Assembly (NCBI RefSeq): GCF_963169125.1
Contig: NC_084794.1
Coordinates: 110,150,358-110,214,357 of the forward strand
Origin: Humulus lupulus
Taxonomy: Eukaryota; Streptophyta; Magnoliopsida; Rosales; Cannabaceae
DNA: 64,000 nt
Direction of reading: 5' to 3'
The translations under genes and the position numbers were made by a program. The notes under the pieces were generated by a model. The model saw only the letters and a list, made by a program, of their open reading frames with translations. It was not told where the DNA came from and made no database searches. Each line of letters starts with the position of its first letter. The first letter of the stretch is position 1. This document shows positions 1 through 12,534 of this stretch, one piece after another.

Positions 1-575
1 AAGCCCTTTACTAGCCTCAAAGAACACAGCTTAACTCCTCTTCCACTTTGCTTTCTAGGTTCCCAATTCTCCCTTTCCCTCTTGATTTCTCTAGCCTTCC
101 AAACCTTAATTTCATTTACACTTAGCATAAAAGAATCGTGCATATCCTTTTCCCTCAGCCAAAACCATCTATACCACTGCCAAAAGACTACTTTATCCCT
201 CCACTAATATCCCTTCCTAACTAAACCTCAAGGGCATACTTGTCCTTTTACTAGTTTTACAATTCTACCACTTCTCCAACAAAACCTGTTACTCTCTATG
301 GTTACTAACAGTTACGCAGGTTACCAAATCCCCAGTTACCATTATCTAGCTTTCTAGGACCGCCTCGGCACGTGCATCACATTGATATCACCACACCCAC
401 GTGGTACAAATCACATAGCATAATTATCACATAACATAATACACATAGTCACATACACATGCTTTAAATCATAATCGTGCATCTTAATCATTAAAATCAC
501 ACATAATCTCCATTATGCCCTCCAGGCACACTAATTAAGGCTCTTAAGCCTAATTAGTGAATTTGGGTCGTTACA
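1..575 (-). mobile_element. Partial LTR of a Ty3/gypsy element, running off the left edge
   Basis: Read on the minus strand, the segment begins at 575 with TGTAACGACCC. The next bases resemble the start of the plus-strand LTR at 34344 (same opening, then a GTGTGCCxGGAGGGCATAAT-like stretch). It directly interrupts the gag remnant to its right, so it is best read as an LTR inserted into that older element. The other LTR end lies outside the window, so length, target duplication and solo or full status cannot be judged. Confidence 0.6.
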
Positions 576-1803
576 ACCATCTTGTCTTCCCTTTTCCCTT
601 CTGGCTTGAGCTGGGGACAATCTCTCTTCTGGTGTCCTTCCTGGCCACAGTTGTAGCATCCCTTAGTGTTTGCCCGACATTCACTAGGATGTTTCTTCTG
701 GCACTTAGCACATTGCGGGTATTCTACATAACTCGGCCTATTACTTCCATTGTTTGTCCGTGCCCTTTTATCATTGTCGGACTGCTTGTTGTCAGGATGA
801 TTTCTTTTCTGACCATTGTTGTTGCTGGACTGATTGCTGTTGTTGTTGTTGTGGTTGTTGTTCTGACTAGTCTGTGGTTGACTCTGCTATTTAGGCTCAG
901 GCTTACTGGCCTCCTCTATACTAACATTCGCCTCAAGACGTTCTACTTCTATTGCTATTTCTAGAACATCGACATAGGTAGTATTCCCGGGTTTGCTAGC
1001 TTAACCCCTAGCTCGATCTTTGGTCGAAGTCCTCTAATGAACTTGGTCACCCTCAGAAAGTCAGTTGGAACCATTTCTGGTGCGAACTTTGCTAATCAGT
1101 TGAACTGCCGAGGATATTCTGCCACTGATAAACTCCATTGCTTCAGACCAGCGAACTCCTCGACTCTTGAAGCGATGACTGCCGAATTATATTACTTTTT
1201 GTGGAACAACTCCACAATTCTGGTCCAAGTCATGGTGGCGACATCATGAGTCTGCTGAACTAAGTCCCACCATATTCTAGCATCTTTCTTGAGCAAAGAC
1301 GAAACGTAGGATATGTGGTCCGCGTTGCCGAGATTCATGTGCGTCAGGATTGGCTCCACATTTATGAGCCATTCTTCCGCCTCGAAGGGGTCTGTAGTCC
1401 CTTCAAAGTTTGGAGCGTATTGCTTACAAAACCACTCATAAAGTAGCTCCATGTGCTGAGCTGGGTATGGCGCATAGTTCGCTACTGGCCATCCCCCATA
1501 TGGACCAACTTGTTGGGGTGCTGGGGCCATTTGCTAAGGCTGTGGTTGCGGCGGAGGCGGAGGCTGAGTCTGTTGTTGCTGTTGCTGCAGTAACTCCTCA
1601 ACTTGTTGTCGTAGTATGGCAATTTTCACAGTGTTGTCAACTGGCGGCGACGACGCATTTCGGTTGGCAGTAGAACGTACTCCCCTTCTGCGAACTGGAG
1701 GGGCTTCATTTCTCTCTGGGGCAGAGTTGGAGACATTAGCATTTTTGCGAGCGGACCTTCTGAGCGACATCTTCAACAGAGTTCTAACAGTTGAGAAAAA
1801 CAT
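576..1803 (-). pseudogene. gag: Ty3/gypsy gag remnant (family-A element)
   Basis: Gag forms the retrotransposon particle and binds its RNA. Three blocks are readable on the minus strand. 1803-1534 is an N-terminal basic, then glutamine- and proline-rich segment with an uninterrupted Q run. After a stop, 1530-1192 is the conserved gag core (FCKQYAPNFEG, WWDLVQQ). After further frame damage there is an Asn/Gln-rich linker and a zinc knuckle at 658-617, reading CYNCGQEGHQKRDC (CX2CX4HX4C intact). The frame is then cut at 576 by the LTR on the left, so protease and polymerase are absent here. The primer site and LTR of the same element lie upstream at 2898-4797. It is not functional as it stands. 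The family assignment (chromovirus-like gypsy) rests on the similarity of its core to the other gags in this window. Confidence 0.8.
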
Positions 1804-2291
1804 GTTAGAACTTTACCCTAATAGGCTCTAAGGAAAAACTTAATCTAAACAAACATAACTCGGACCTATTAATTATGATTACTTATGAAAATTATATAAG
1901 CCTTCTTTACCATTAGAGTAGGTTTCTATACTTAGAAAATAAGCCATCTTTATTATTTTCTAAGTCTGTTTTCATCATCCTGTATGACTTAATTCTCAAG
2001 CTCGAAACTTATCGTTGTTCCAAAGTTAACCATATTGAGGGAGGGCTGGGATCAGTAAAATTGTTCCCAGTACTATGGCCCCCCAACTCTCAATATGGAA
2101 CCCGGTTCATTGATTTGTATCCACCCTCACCGAACTTAGTCATTATTTATTAAATTTATTATTTATCATTGCAAAAGAAAATCAAACTCATACAAGTCAT
2201 CAAAATAACAATGATATTAATTTGGAAAAAAGTTTTCACTATTTACAATCATAAATGCAAATAAACAAGGTAAATAAGAAACTAATCTATT

Positions 2292-2809
2292 CTAAAAATC
2301 GGGATCTTCTACATCTGATCCTTCATCTAACATATCATCATTTATTTCTTCATAGTCATCATTATCTTGAGCCTCAAAATGCCCTCGAGGAAGATTCGTA
2401 AAAATTCTATGTTTTTGCTCATTTGTAAATTGGAATTCCATCTTAGAAGTGAACCTAAGTATGAGAAAATAATATCTCATAGCTACCGGTAACTCATCTT
2501 CATCATCTATCATCTCCCATATATCTTCTAAAGCTGCAATCACAGTTGGATAATCTTTAAAATTCTAATTACTAAAACATATTGCTCCATTGATCTCATC
2601 ATGATTTGCTTAGTCTCTTGGAGGTGACCTATCTCCATGTGGAATAAAAGTAATCTCCGAGTGATTCTTTCTAGCACTCCTATGGTGTTTCTTGGTTCTC
2701 TAATTCTTTTTAAGGCCTTAATGGCTCGGATATCCTCATAAGTTAATGCTCCATTCATTCTTAACTGAAAAACATAAAGGCTAAAATCGTTAGCTATACA
2801 TATAAACAT
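2292..2809 (-). pseudogene. Leader ORF between primer site and gag, with a putative short intron
   Basis: Two overlapping minus-strand reading frames, 89 aa (2809-2540) and 83 aa (2543-2292), share an ATGA overlap. They look like one protein of about 160-170 residues split by a frame change. The first half has a helical, charged stretch (RAIKALKRIREPRNTIGVLE). The second half is acidic at its end (DNDDYEEINDD...DVEDPDF). Just upstream on the same strand, a GT at 2833 and a TTTTTCAG ending at 2765 delimit a possible 69-bp intron, placing a further exon towards the primer site. Ordinary gypsy leaders are non-coding, so this is an extra sense-strand ORF. I do not recognise a domain. It could be a captured host exon, an element-specific accessory protein or chance. 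The biased composition and length make chance less likely. Confidence 0.45.
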
Positions 2810-2897
2810 AATAACTATAACTTAAAAAATTACTTGGCGGTTAGATTCGGAGCTTTAGCGTGTGTATCAAGGAGAACTTCAAGCGAATGAATCGTTT

Positions 2898-2909
2898 GCT
2901 CTGATACCA
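2898..2909 (-). other. Primer-binding site of the family-A element
   Basis: The minus strand reads TGGTATCAGAGC starting two bases after the LTR end at 2912. This is the usual plant initiator-Met-tRNA primer site. It fixes the orientation (minus) and makes the LTR at 2912-4797 the 5' LTR. Confidence 0.9.
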
Positions 2910-2911
2910 AC

Positions 2912-4797
2912 TGTAATGACCCAACTAATTCTAAGACATTGGACCATTAAAACTACTATACATAGACACTATTTTCAAGAAAACATACATAAGAAACATT
3001 CTCAAACTTTATTAAAAACTCTAAGTAAATGTTGAAATACATAAATTCAGGGTATGGGATCCCATTGTTTGAAAATAACTTTAAACTTAAATAAATTTGT
3101 TACAAAACTAGGTGCGGAAAATACATAAAAACATAATTAAAAAGACTGAAAATAACATCATCCTCGAATCGATCACGCAATCCACCAAATCCATTCTTCC
3201 TCAATACACAACCCCAAGCTGCCAAGAATCCTTCCGCTGCCATAACTATTTTCCTGCATACATAAAAATAAAGGAATGAGCCTAATGCCCAGCAAGGAAA
3301 ATCTATTAATAACATAAAACATATACGTAAAATATATCATAAATATATACTATAACATATGTCATATACTACTACAATGGCCATTATACTACTTGGGGCT
3401 TGTTAACTAAGCAAGTCATATGCCCAATGAATTTGTGGGGCTTGCTAGCCAAGCAAGTCATATTCCCATAAATTATTGGGGCTTGCTAGCTAGACAAGTC
3501 ATATGCCCAAGGTCTATAAACATATTATATATAATGCAAACATAAGATCACATAAGATAAGAAAATATAACATATCATATAAACATATAAAATTCTATCC
3601 TATTTTCCTTACCAAAACCAGGATATGAGAACAAGGACGGGATTTGGAACACTCCTAAAATCAATAATAAGAAGGTGAGTATTTCTAAAAGAAAGAGATG
3701 ATAAAGAAATGAACTAAACCACTGAGAAGAAGAGCTTGCCGAAAAGATACCTTAAGTTTAAAGAACTTAAACACCCAACCAAGAATTGAAAACAATGAGT
3801 TAGGATCTGAATGAAAACTAAAGAAACATACAGAAATGAACTTAAGATTAGGAATACCTTTGGATGTACTAGAACCGAACTACACCTTGATATAGAAAAA
3901 CACACCATTTATCTTACTTCCCAAGTGTTTATAAAGGCTTAAAATGATAAAGCTTATAATCCAATCTAAGTGTTTATCACTCAATAGTAAACCTAGTAGC
4001 TTGAAGGCTTTGAACACAACTTGAAGAATGAGAGAAATGGTTGGGTACTAGGTCCTATTTATAGAGTTCAAAGAGTGAAAAGATCTTCTTTTAGCTTGAA
4101 TAAAAATAATGAATATTACTTGAAAAACATTTGAATATTCATTCAGCAGAGGCTTAAGACTTGGTCAAAACGTTTAGAGGCTTGTTAAGAGGTTAAGTGT
4201 TGAATTGAGCTCGGTTTCAAAGTCATTTGAAAACATAGCCCTAGGGCCGATATATCATCTGGGCGTATGCCCCGAGTGTTCGTCGATGCGTTCGTGCGAA
4301 GTTCACGTGTTTTTTCGTATTCCCCATGTGGCGATATATCACCCCTATAGCTGCGATATATCGGCATACGCTGAAATATTATACACATAATTGCACTTTT
4401 TCAACTTAATTTGAATTGGGTAAACAGCTTTGACTATGTCATAATACATTTTTAAAGCTACTGGCAGGACCTAGGGTTTTTAAATATTTCTCTTATAAAA
4501 CTATTCATAAAAAATACTTAATTCCTTAATAAACATGCACACGACAAGTGTCATGATCTTATTAGTTCTATCTAAACCTTATAGTATAATTAAATAACAT
4601 CTTTATAATAAGCTATATTAATCAAACCTTATGTTATAATTAATATTCTTAAACTATAGGTTAAACTTATAAAATCTATAAGTGTTGCTACGAGTGTTCA
4701 ATGACGTCCCGACTTGAACCAAAATCCACGGTAATAAACATACTATAAATACTACTACTGCTATCTAACTAGCTAAGTAAAATTCTGGGACTCTACA
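2912..4797 (-). mobile_element. 5' LTR, gypsy family A
   Basis: The LTR starts on the minus strand at 4797 with TGTAGAGTCCCAGAATT and ends at 2912 with GGGTCATTACA, about 1.89 kb. It is similar over its length to the segments at 14157-16180 and 56173-58090. Near its minus-strand start lies an ACT/CTA trinucleotide run. At 4246-4372 it has several GATATATC dyads. Near 3605 is a GGTAAGGAAAA motif, near 3300 the TGGGC...GGCTCA box, and near 3056 a GGGATCCCA block. The matching 3' LTR is not in the window. Confidence 0.85.
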
Positions 4798-4848
4798 ATT
4801 GACTAGCGGTCTGTCGATGAGGGCATCAATAATTGAAGTCGGGGAGAG
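4798..4848 (+). other. Residual 3' internal end and polypurine tract of a gypsy element
   Basis: Fifty-one bases separate two LTRs. They end in a purine stretch (GGGGAGAG, 4841-4848) immediately before the TG of the next LTR, as expected for a polypurine tract. The rest of that element is missing, apparently because the family-A element inserted or recombined here. Confidence 0.5.
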
Positions 4849-6625
4849 TGTAACATGCCAGCCTTAAGGGCATGTTACAAGCTAGGTTGGTGCTCGGTTA
4901 GATTCGCACGCAAGGGGGCATGCTAGTGAGCATGTTGATGCCTAGTTTGTACGGCTGTGGCATTTTCATAAATATCTTTTATATTGCTCAGAAATGGACG
5001 GGACATGGTAGGTTCCACATTGAAGGGTAATGAACGCAATGGTGTGATCGGATTTGGGAGATTTGTAGAATTGGAAATATGAGAGCCAAATATGTCTCCC
5101 AAGCAAAAATCATATATGTTCTTGGTAGAAGGCTAAAAGCTCAGAAGGCTCTTTGTAGGGGGAGCACCTAGTGTCAGCTCTCCACCACCCCTGACGCAGG
5201 TGCGTCAAGTGAGCTACTACTAGTTGGGAAGACTAGTAGGGTGGGCATATGAGGACCATGAGGGGACTCATATATCTCCATGAGTATGATTACTCATGGA
5301 CATTACCGGGCCGCCCCGCTTTTACGCCGAAGTGTGCTGCCAGAGGTTTATGGGTACGGTTCCATTGGCTTGTTGGGATGCCGCTTTCATGGACCGTTGC
5401 CCAAAATTACAAGAGACGTCGTGGTGGTCCATGGCAACGAGTCTTGACACGAGATGGCACAGGAAGTCATTCGTGGGACTTGCTAGCATATAGGCATTGA
5501 AGAGTGCGCAATGCTTGAGAAGGACAGAGCCCCAGTGTGTGCTACTAGTTTGGTAGCTAGTCTCGAGGGCCTACCAACATGCGTGAAGGCATGGTGCCTT
5601 GAGGATTGAACCATGTACGTATGGGAGTCCTTGGTCTGTGACAAGAGCTATTCGGATAGTACCGAATGGGGCATGATGAGAGGTGTTGGCACGTCAGTTT
5701 GGTGTTGGCTCTTGGCCACACATGCTACCTTGGCTTGCGAAAATCTGGGTGAGCATTGGTGTTGGGATTTTCCTTGCCATAGTGAGAACTTATGGAAAAT
5801 GTGAGTGTCTTGGCTAGATAGCCTTGATGCATGGTTGCACTCATAGATGCTTGAGAGCATGACTCAGCAGAAGTTGTTCGAGAGACGAAAGTGTGCAGAG
5901 GCACACGGTTGCGCGAAAAATGTGCCCATTGTTATTTGAATGGTTGGAAGGCTGACCTTGGCTCAGAGGAGTCAAGGTGCCACATGGGAATTTCCACTGT
6001 CAAAATCTCAGCCCGTGACACCGGGCCTGAACGCCCCTGAATAAATAGAAGTGCATTTTTACACCTAACTAACTGTATGGAATAGTGAGATTGTATTACT
6101 TGTTGGATTGGACTGTTTATTAGTGCCTAGCTTATTGATTATGTTCTATTGTTATTGAATTGATCGATTTAAGTTTATTGTTTATATATTGTTGTTCAAT
6201 TCTGTTTGTGAATTAAGTTTTCTTGCCGAGCCTTGGCTCATGGGTGCTATGTGGTGCTGGTTAAGGAAAGAGAAAGCTGGACCAACCATGAGTTGGAGAG
6301 CTTTAGGGGTGGTGTGTACATTTGTAGCTGCTCGACCGCCATGGCCGAGGGATCAACAGGGACTAGAGCCAAACTTGTTTTCTCTGCTTAGGCTGGTTTT
6401 AATTGTAATCATTTTGAGAGTTGTAAATCTCTTGTAAACCCCTATTTTTGGGTTCCCATGTACAGACTCAACCTTTTAATGAAATTTTTTTTTATGATCA
6501 AAATCTTTTAACCCTTATTCGTTAATTGACCTTAGTAACACATTTATGTCCAAACGACTTGATTAGCAAGTCATGCACTATTTAAAATACATAGTGTGAT
6601 GGACTTGACTATCCAGAGCATTACA
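4849..6625 (+). mobile_element. LTR, gypsy family B (probable 3' LTR)
   Basis: The segment starts TGTAACATGCC after a purine tract and ends CCAGAGCATTACA. The 5 bp on the two sides (GAGAG and GTACT) do not match and no primer site follows, so it is a 3' LTR rather than a solo or 5' LTR. Its last 400 bp carry the shared module: a GAGCCTTGGCTCA box at about 6221, a hairpin at 6331-6349 (CTCGACCG...TGGCCGAG) and a GGGTTCCCATG block near 6451. The middle (about 5150-6000) is unlike the other B LTRs in the window and may be family-specific. Confidence 0.7.
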
Positions 6626-7028
6626 GTACTAAAGTTACTTCCGAGGACCACGAGCCTGTGCAGCAACATTAAGTGCTTAAGGTGCCAAAGAAATAGGTGG
6701 ATCAATAAGATTTGAGTCACCAAGACTCGAGCACAAGTTCCTAGCTACACCAACTAAGATCGCTAAGACCTGAGTCTAACGTATGAGGCCCATATATGGT
6801 GGACAAATTAAGGTTAAACAAAAAATTCTCGTGATGGCATGTTACATTAAGATTTGAAAATAAAACCTTGCGAATTTCAAGACCAATTTAAAAAGTACTA
6901 AGCTGCAGTAAATGTGGAAGGTAAGAAAATAGTTAAATTAAAATTATGTACAATTGTGCTCTGGGGCTCAAGCCTTAAATTGTTTATACCCCAGTAAAAG
7001 AAGTGGCACACAGACCTATTTACATAAC
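6626..7028. other. No gene recognised
   Basis: About 400 bp between the LTR end and the last coding block of the minus-strand gene. Nothing convincing is seen on either strand. It probably holds 3' flanking sequence of the minus-strand gene. Confidence 0.5.
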
Positions 7029-9960
7029 ATAAAAAGGAAAATTTACAAGGGCATATATCTCGCCCAAAGGAACCTCTGCGATGAGGTTTATCACAGGATC
7101 GGTCTCGGGTGGTCGACTCACTTTTGCTGTTGCATGAGCCTACGCAACTACAACGTCATCCGCCTGGAAGTGCTCCTCGAATAACATCCTTATGTTCGGG
7201 TTGTTGGTGAAGGACACATCCATCTCTTTCTTGCTTTGCCATGCAACATAAAGGGTGCCTTTCATATGTTGGTCAACCTCCTTGTTGAGAGCAGAGACCT
7301 GGTCAGTCAACTCTTGGACTTGGTTCTTCAAGCCCTCTGATTCAGTTGCAGCTGCTTGTGCCTTTGAAGATGCCTGTGTGGCTTCTTCTCAGGCCCTGGT
7401 GGAATCCTTAGTATGTTGTGAAGCCTCCTCGCTGGCAGTCTGAGCATCTTCTCAAGCTGCCTAGGCGTCAGCCATTGGCCTTGTACATGGCCTCCTCCGT
7501 GGCCTAGGAACGACCTGTATCTTCTTCCAATAATTTAGTGGAAATGTCTTCGATGGATTGAAGTCTAGACTGGTCCATCGCCAGGCGGGTCTTCAGCTTG
7601 GAGGTGCAAGTCTTCTCATCCTCGAAAGCCTTCTAGAGCTTGGAGTGCTCCTCAAGGGAGAACAACGACTGCCTGAGTTCATTCAGCTCAAAGGACCTTG
7701 TGGTCACAACGCCCCCAAGTCATTGGCACAAGACAAAAACATGCACAACAAAGCAGAGTTAGTACTCAAGAATGCAACACTTAGCTATAAATCTGAATTA
7801 GTCTAAGACTTACTCGTACCGTGGCATAGAGGCAGGTGCGATGAGGGATATTTCGTTACCCCCTCCGCTCAATCCCTACAGAAGCTCTACGACCAACAAA
7901 GTTGTCCTGCTTCGAAGCCTCTCAGCAAACAAATACTTCAGCTCCTCACGGTTGGGAGTTGGCACTTGGGTCCTACTTCGAGGCCAATCCTCATGAAGAT
8001 ACTTCGCAAAGGCCTTGAAATCTTCGTCTCATTCTTCCAGGCGGTGGTTAAAGTACTCCATGACCTGCCTTTGCCTCTCGAGCTCTTCCCCTTCGTGATG
8101 CTCAAGGAAGATTACAAGTTGAGGCATCCTGGCTTGAGGAAAACAAGATGCATCAAGGGATAGGAGATCTTTTTCCATGCCTAAAGTCCCCTCCTTAAGG
8201 ACTGAGGACCCCTTGCAGAGGTCGATGACTTCCCCAGTTTCCATCTGCCTCAGAGGGTAGCTGGGAGAACGGTTTTCGGAGCTCCTGGGACCACTAGAGC
8301 TATGGGAGCATCCATCGGAGCCTAGAGAAAAATGGACAGAGTAGCTAGGACTTAGATTTGAGACAATCTCGTAACTCTCTGTCATTTGGTCTGAATGCAG
8401 TCGACCAAACCCATGTGACTTGCAAAGACAAATAACAAAGGTGTTAGTCTTCACAAAAAGCATAATAAAAGCAAGTAAAATGCATGAAAAAGAAAGCTCT
8501 AGTCCGAAGCATGTGAGCTCCACGGGAGGCCCACCATAAGATGACTCTTCCGGATGTAGGACGGAATGGAAAAATTCCCTCACGAGTTTTCCCTTCTCTT
8601 GAGTGGTGTTCATCTCGTATTGGTATAACAACTTTGCATTCATAGACGTTAGCTCGTCCAAAGGTACGAAACCCTGGGGGTGTAGCCCTCTCTTTGGGTG
8701 GTGGAGGAATGCATCAAATAAATCTTGGTAGTCTTGGAACTCCTCCGCAGTCCAGTGATGACCAAATATATGTCCGCTCCAAAGGAGTGAAGGGGAGGCC
8801 CACACATGCTCAGGGATTACCCCTTCTCCTACTTGCCAAGCATGATACAAAATTATGGGGGATTTACCTTGGTCACGCGATGAGGACTTCATCCCTGCCT
8901 AGAGCTTTTCCTCGAGCTTCTGGTGCTTATGAGCCTCTACATCGGCTTGGGTGGCAAGAACGTTCTCGACATGCTCTTCTCACATCCTTTGGTTGTACAG
9001 GAGGAGCGCTTGACCGTCCACGTACTTTGTGTGGAGGGGCAGCCACCTTTCATGACTTCTTTGAGTTTCGGAAAGGAGAGAGGTCCAATGACCCTAAGTA
9101 TTAACCCTCCTAGAGAAGGCCAAACTGGCGAAGGTGAGCTTCCGTGACAAGAAAGCTAAGCTTATCTCCTCGTCCGAAAGACTCTTCATCTTATGGAGCC
9201 GGTCGTCATATCCCTCGACAAGCAAAGTGTGGCGGAATGGGCCCATCAAGAAAATATTACTAAATATGGAATGTTTGGCATAGGAGAATTAATTTAGAGA
9301 TGGTTTTTGAGACACTTACTAACCTTGGAAAATTCCAAGAGAAGAGTAGGGTTGGTTCGCATTGGAAAACCACTTGTGAAGAAGAAGTTGTCTTTATAGT
9401 CCCGCACGTGGCTCTCATTGTGGCAAGGAGCCTTGTACACCAGCCCCATATAGGTGTACTTCATTAGGGTGTAATACCCATTGAACCTCGTCTTCTGAGG
9501 ATAGGCCCAAGAACTATAGACGTACAATATTTTGGCCAAAGAAGGTAAGGGCCAATTCTGCCTCCAATATAGCACGTACAATCCAGCGAGGATTAGGTAC
9601 CCATTCGAGGATAACTGGAAGGGATCAATGCTGATGTATTTGAGGAAGTCGATATAGTACTGATGCAGAGGCAAGGCCTCCCCTACTTGGACGTACAAAA
9701 TGCTCCAAGCCCCGAGGCCATTCACACTTCGGTGCGCCCTTTTAGACTCACGGGGAAGGTGTGCAAGGATGTCCCTCTTGACCCCGTAGTGAGTGAGGAT
9801 TTTGTTCAGCGCCCCTCGATGCCACAACTTGCTTGGGATTTGCTATTCCTCGAAGCCGTCTCCCTTGTAAGGTGTGTCACCATTTATGGGACCCATGCTT
9901 TCCTCCTCCTCTAAGGCCCCATGTTGAATTGGCCTATCCGCGACCGAAGGTCCCTCTCTA
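7029..9960 (-). pseudogene. Decayed multi-block gene, probable antisense extra ORF of a Tat-lineage element (PF04195-like)
   Basis: The minus strand holds a series of coding blocks. 9960-9300 contains LPLHQYYIDFLKYI...FQLSSNGYLILAG and YKDNFFFTSGFP. This layout is like that of the 'putative gypsy type transposon' family (Pfam PF04195), recalled and not searched. The block ends at a good donor (AAG|GTTAGTAAG near 9315). About 9250-9115 reads in one frame (LVEGYDDRLHKMKSLSDEE). 8892-8510 and 8400-8030 follow, separated by an intron-like hydrophobic stretch. 7700-7029 is coiled-coil-like (heptads around NQVQELTDQVSALNKEVDQH). In-frame stops occur near 9850, 7650 and 7137. It lies antisense to, and upstream of, a plus-strand Tat-like 3' LTR. 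That is the known place for extra antisense ORFs in Tat-lineage retrotransposons. It could instead be a captured host gene. Confidence 0.55.
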
Positions 9961-10018
9961 ACCACTAGTGCCCGACTCTGCTCCGGAGCTGGTAGCCTTC
10001 TCTCCTACAGGATCCGTT

Positions 10019-11836
10019 TGTTGTGAAACTTATACAGGATCTTTATTTATTTTCATGTAGATCTAATATTAAAAAATTAATATGAGATAACCAAGAACAT
10101 GTTTCTAAAATTGAATTCAAAGAGAAACAATGATAAGAATACTTACAGTATACGTAGCGGAATGAATGAGTCCTTCCTTCAGTTTCTCTAGCCCTTGTAT
10201 CCTTTTTGTCGCAGAGTATTATCAAGAAACTGAACCGTTCTTCTAATTTCTTCACAGTCTTCCAAAGTATCCTTAGAATCACCTAGACTAGAGTGGGCAA
10301 TTCTCAACACATGAGATAGATACAAAGAGAAGAAAAGAAAAGAACTAAGAGGCTTAGAAAAGGACTTGTGTTTAGAGAGAATTTAAAAATTATCAAAAAA
10401 ATATGATTTCTGACTTGTATTTTCCTCTCTCACTTAGCACTCCTTTTATAGACTCAATTAGGCCATTTAATTTAATTAAAAAATTAATAAAATAATATCC
10501 AATTAACAGCCCTAGGTCGAAATTATCATGGGCCTTGGGCCCGTAAAATTTCCCATTTGATTATAAGCCCATTGAACTTAAAATCAAGGCCTGTATTATT
10601 TTCTATTGATTTAATTATTTAAATCCTTTATCAAATTAATTATTTATAATTTGAACCTTGATTTAAACTTATTTATTAATTTAGATACCAATTTATCTTA
10701 ATTAATAAATCTGCCATAATTTCTCTTTTCTTCTCAAAATTACATAACTATGTGAAACTATCCAAAGTTGACCTGGTCAACTCTGATAATTCTAATTGAT
10801 AATTAAATCAATTAATTGAGACTATCTAGATGATTTTATCCAAGGTACAGTGGGGACCATGGGCCTATGAAATCAAGTTTCAATAAGTTATCATAAATCT
10901 AACAAATAAATTTACTAACTTATTAATTCCTCGGAATTGCACTCTTGAATTCATAGAAAGCTTTATAACAAATATAGATACGCTATTAATTATCCATTAT
11001 TACAACCATAATTGTCACTCAATCCTCTATAGACAGTCTACAATGAGATGAGACTAAAATACCGTTTTACCCCTCATTGTATTTTATCCTTAAAACACTT
11101 AGTTCCTTGTAAATGATATTTCAACAAACTAATTTAATTACTGAAATGAGATCTCTATCATTTAACACCTTGAACCAAACTAAAAGGAAACCATCATTTC
11201 ACTTCTTCATTAGAAGCTATAGATGTTCATATCTATGATTAACACTCCCACTCAATTATACTACCGAGTTCCCAAGATGTAAGTATGGGCTAGTCCGCAG
11301 GGTAAGCTGGTAACGAACAAGTCAATGAACTAAAATAATACAATCAGTTAGAATACTAACCACTCAAAATTGAGATTGAATTGACCTATGGTCAACTATA
11401 TGATATGACTAGAATCGATAATAACGGTATGTTTACTTATCCTATCAACTGTCAATACCGGTCCAGTCCAATGTAACAAATACATCCGATCTCATCTACT
11501 TTGCTAATGTTCTGGAAAGAACATAACACTGCAATGTGTAAGTAGATCATATCGTAGATTGGCAAGTTAGTGTAAATCCTGTCCACTAACTAATCTTAAG
11601 ACTAACTTATTTTGAACATATAATCATATTTATATTCCACTGTGATTACGTCACTATAAATATGATTAACTATATGCTTGGGATTTAATAGAAGTTTATA
11701 TTAAACAAATAATCATGAAAATAAAACATGTGAGCAAAGTGATTGACCAAGTCAAAAAATGATTTCTATTCTTTTATTGATAATATAATGAGATTACAAA
11801 GAAATTGAGTTTTAGTTAGGGCATAAAACCCAAACA
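10019..11836 (-). mobile_element. Solo copia-type LTR inserted in the minus-strand gene
   Basis: About 1.8 kb bounded by TGTTGTGAAAC at 10019 and ...AAACCCAAACA at 11836. The body resembles the copia-type LTR material at 53641-56172 (TATA-type AGTCTATAAAAGG on the minus strand near 10450, long AT-rich stretches, GAATTGCACTC segment). No internal copia coding region is attached. The flanks read as one gene fragment when the insert is removed. The 5-bp flanks (CCGTT and ACGTC) do not match cleanly, so the exact ends may be off by a few bases. Confidence 0.6.
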
Positions 11837-12509
11837 ACGTCCTGTGTCTCGAGCCATCTCTATAATCTCACGGTCGACGTAGTAGAAGCCTTGCTAGTGG
11901 TGATGGTGTAACTCCTCGTACACCTAAAACAGACAAAACCAAGCAGTTAACATCTTGACCAGAAGGAAGATAGGCCAAAACGTGAGAACCCCTAAGACAA
12001 CTACTCGGGGGACAAAGGAGAAAGGGGAGCCTAAAGTCTGGGGTGTCCTCAGAACCAAGAATCAAGTGACAGAGGACTATACTGGAATTCATGAACTTAA
12101 TTAGAATCTAGAAAATTTCCAGATCCTGGTTGAATGCCTGGAACTGCGAAAAAAATGCAACTAGACCCAAACGACCCATTTTGACTAATTTTAAAGCCAA
12201 AATGGACCTAAAAGGACCAGAAAAGTCAAAATGACTTCTAAATCTCAAAAACCACAACAACATAAGCATGCAACTACATTCATCCAAAATACCCAAATAG
12301 GAAAGGGAGAGAAAGAAGGACTTACTCAAAATGAACCGCCGATAAGTGTATTGACTCGAAAGTATTTCACATCGTTGACCCAGAAAAAGTTCTATTCTCT
12401 CCAGCCATCCAAGTCACCATCAAAAGGACTCCCGTGAGGTTGTGAATTGGAGAAGGATGAAGAAAACTATAGAGATTTGGTTCATGAGAAAGTTTCAAAT
12501 GCTAGAAGT
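11837..12509 (-). other. Upstream part of the minus-strand gene (5' leader, possible exon and intron)
   Basis: On the minus strand a pyrimidine-rich acceptor (TTTTGTCTGTTTTAG) at about 11925 precedes an exon-like stretch that runs into the LTR insertion at 11836. A second possible coding stretch lies near 12440-12345 (WVNDVKYFRVNTLIGG, one upstream in-frame stop), ending near GTAAGTCC, a donor-like site. Reading frames do not join without damage. I treat this as the decayed 5' portion of the gene at 7029-9960. Confidence 0.35.
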
Positions 12510-12534
12510 GATGAAATGAAAGGCAAAATTTGAG

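Noticed and set aside
557..964. Plus-strand 135-aa ORF rich in Val and Leu
   Set aside because: Shadow of the minus-strand gag with its Asn/Gln-rich linker and zinc knuckle; composition follows from GTT repeats.
4849..6630. Solo LTR with target duplication
   Set aside because: The 5-bp flanks GAGAG and GTACT do not match and a purine tract precedes the TG, so a 3' LTR is the better reading.
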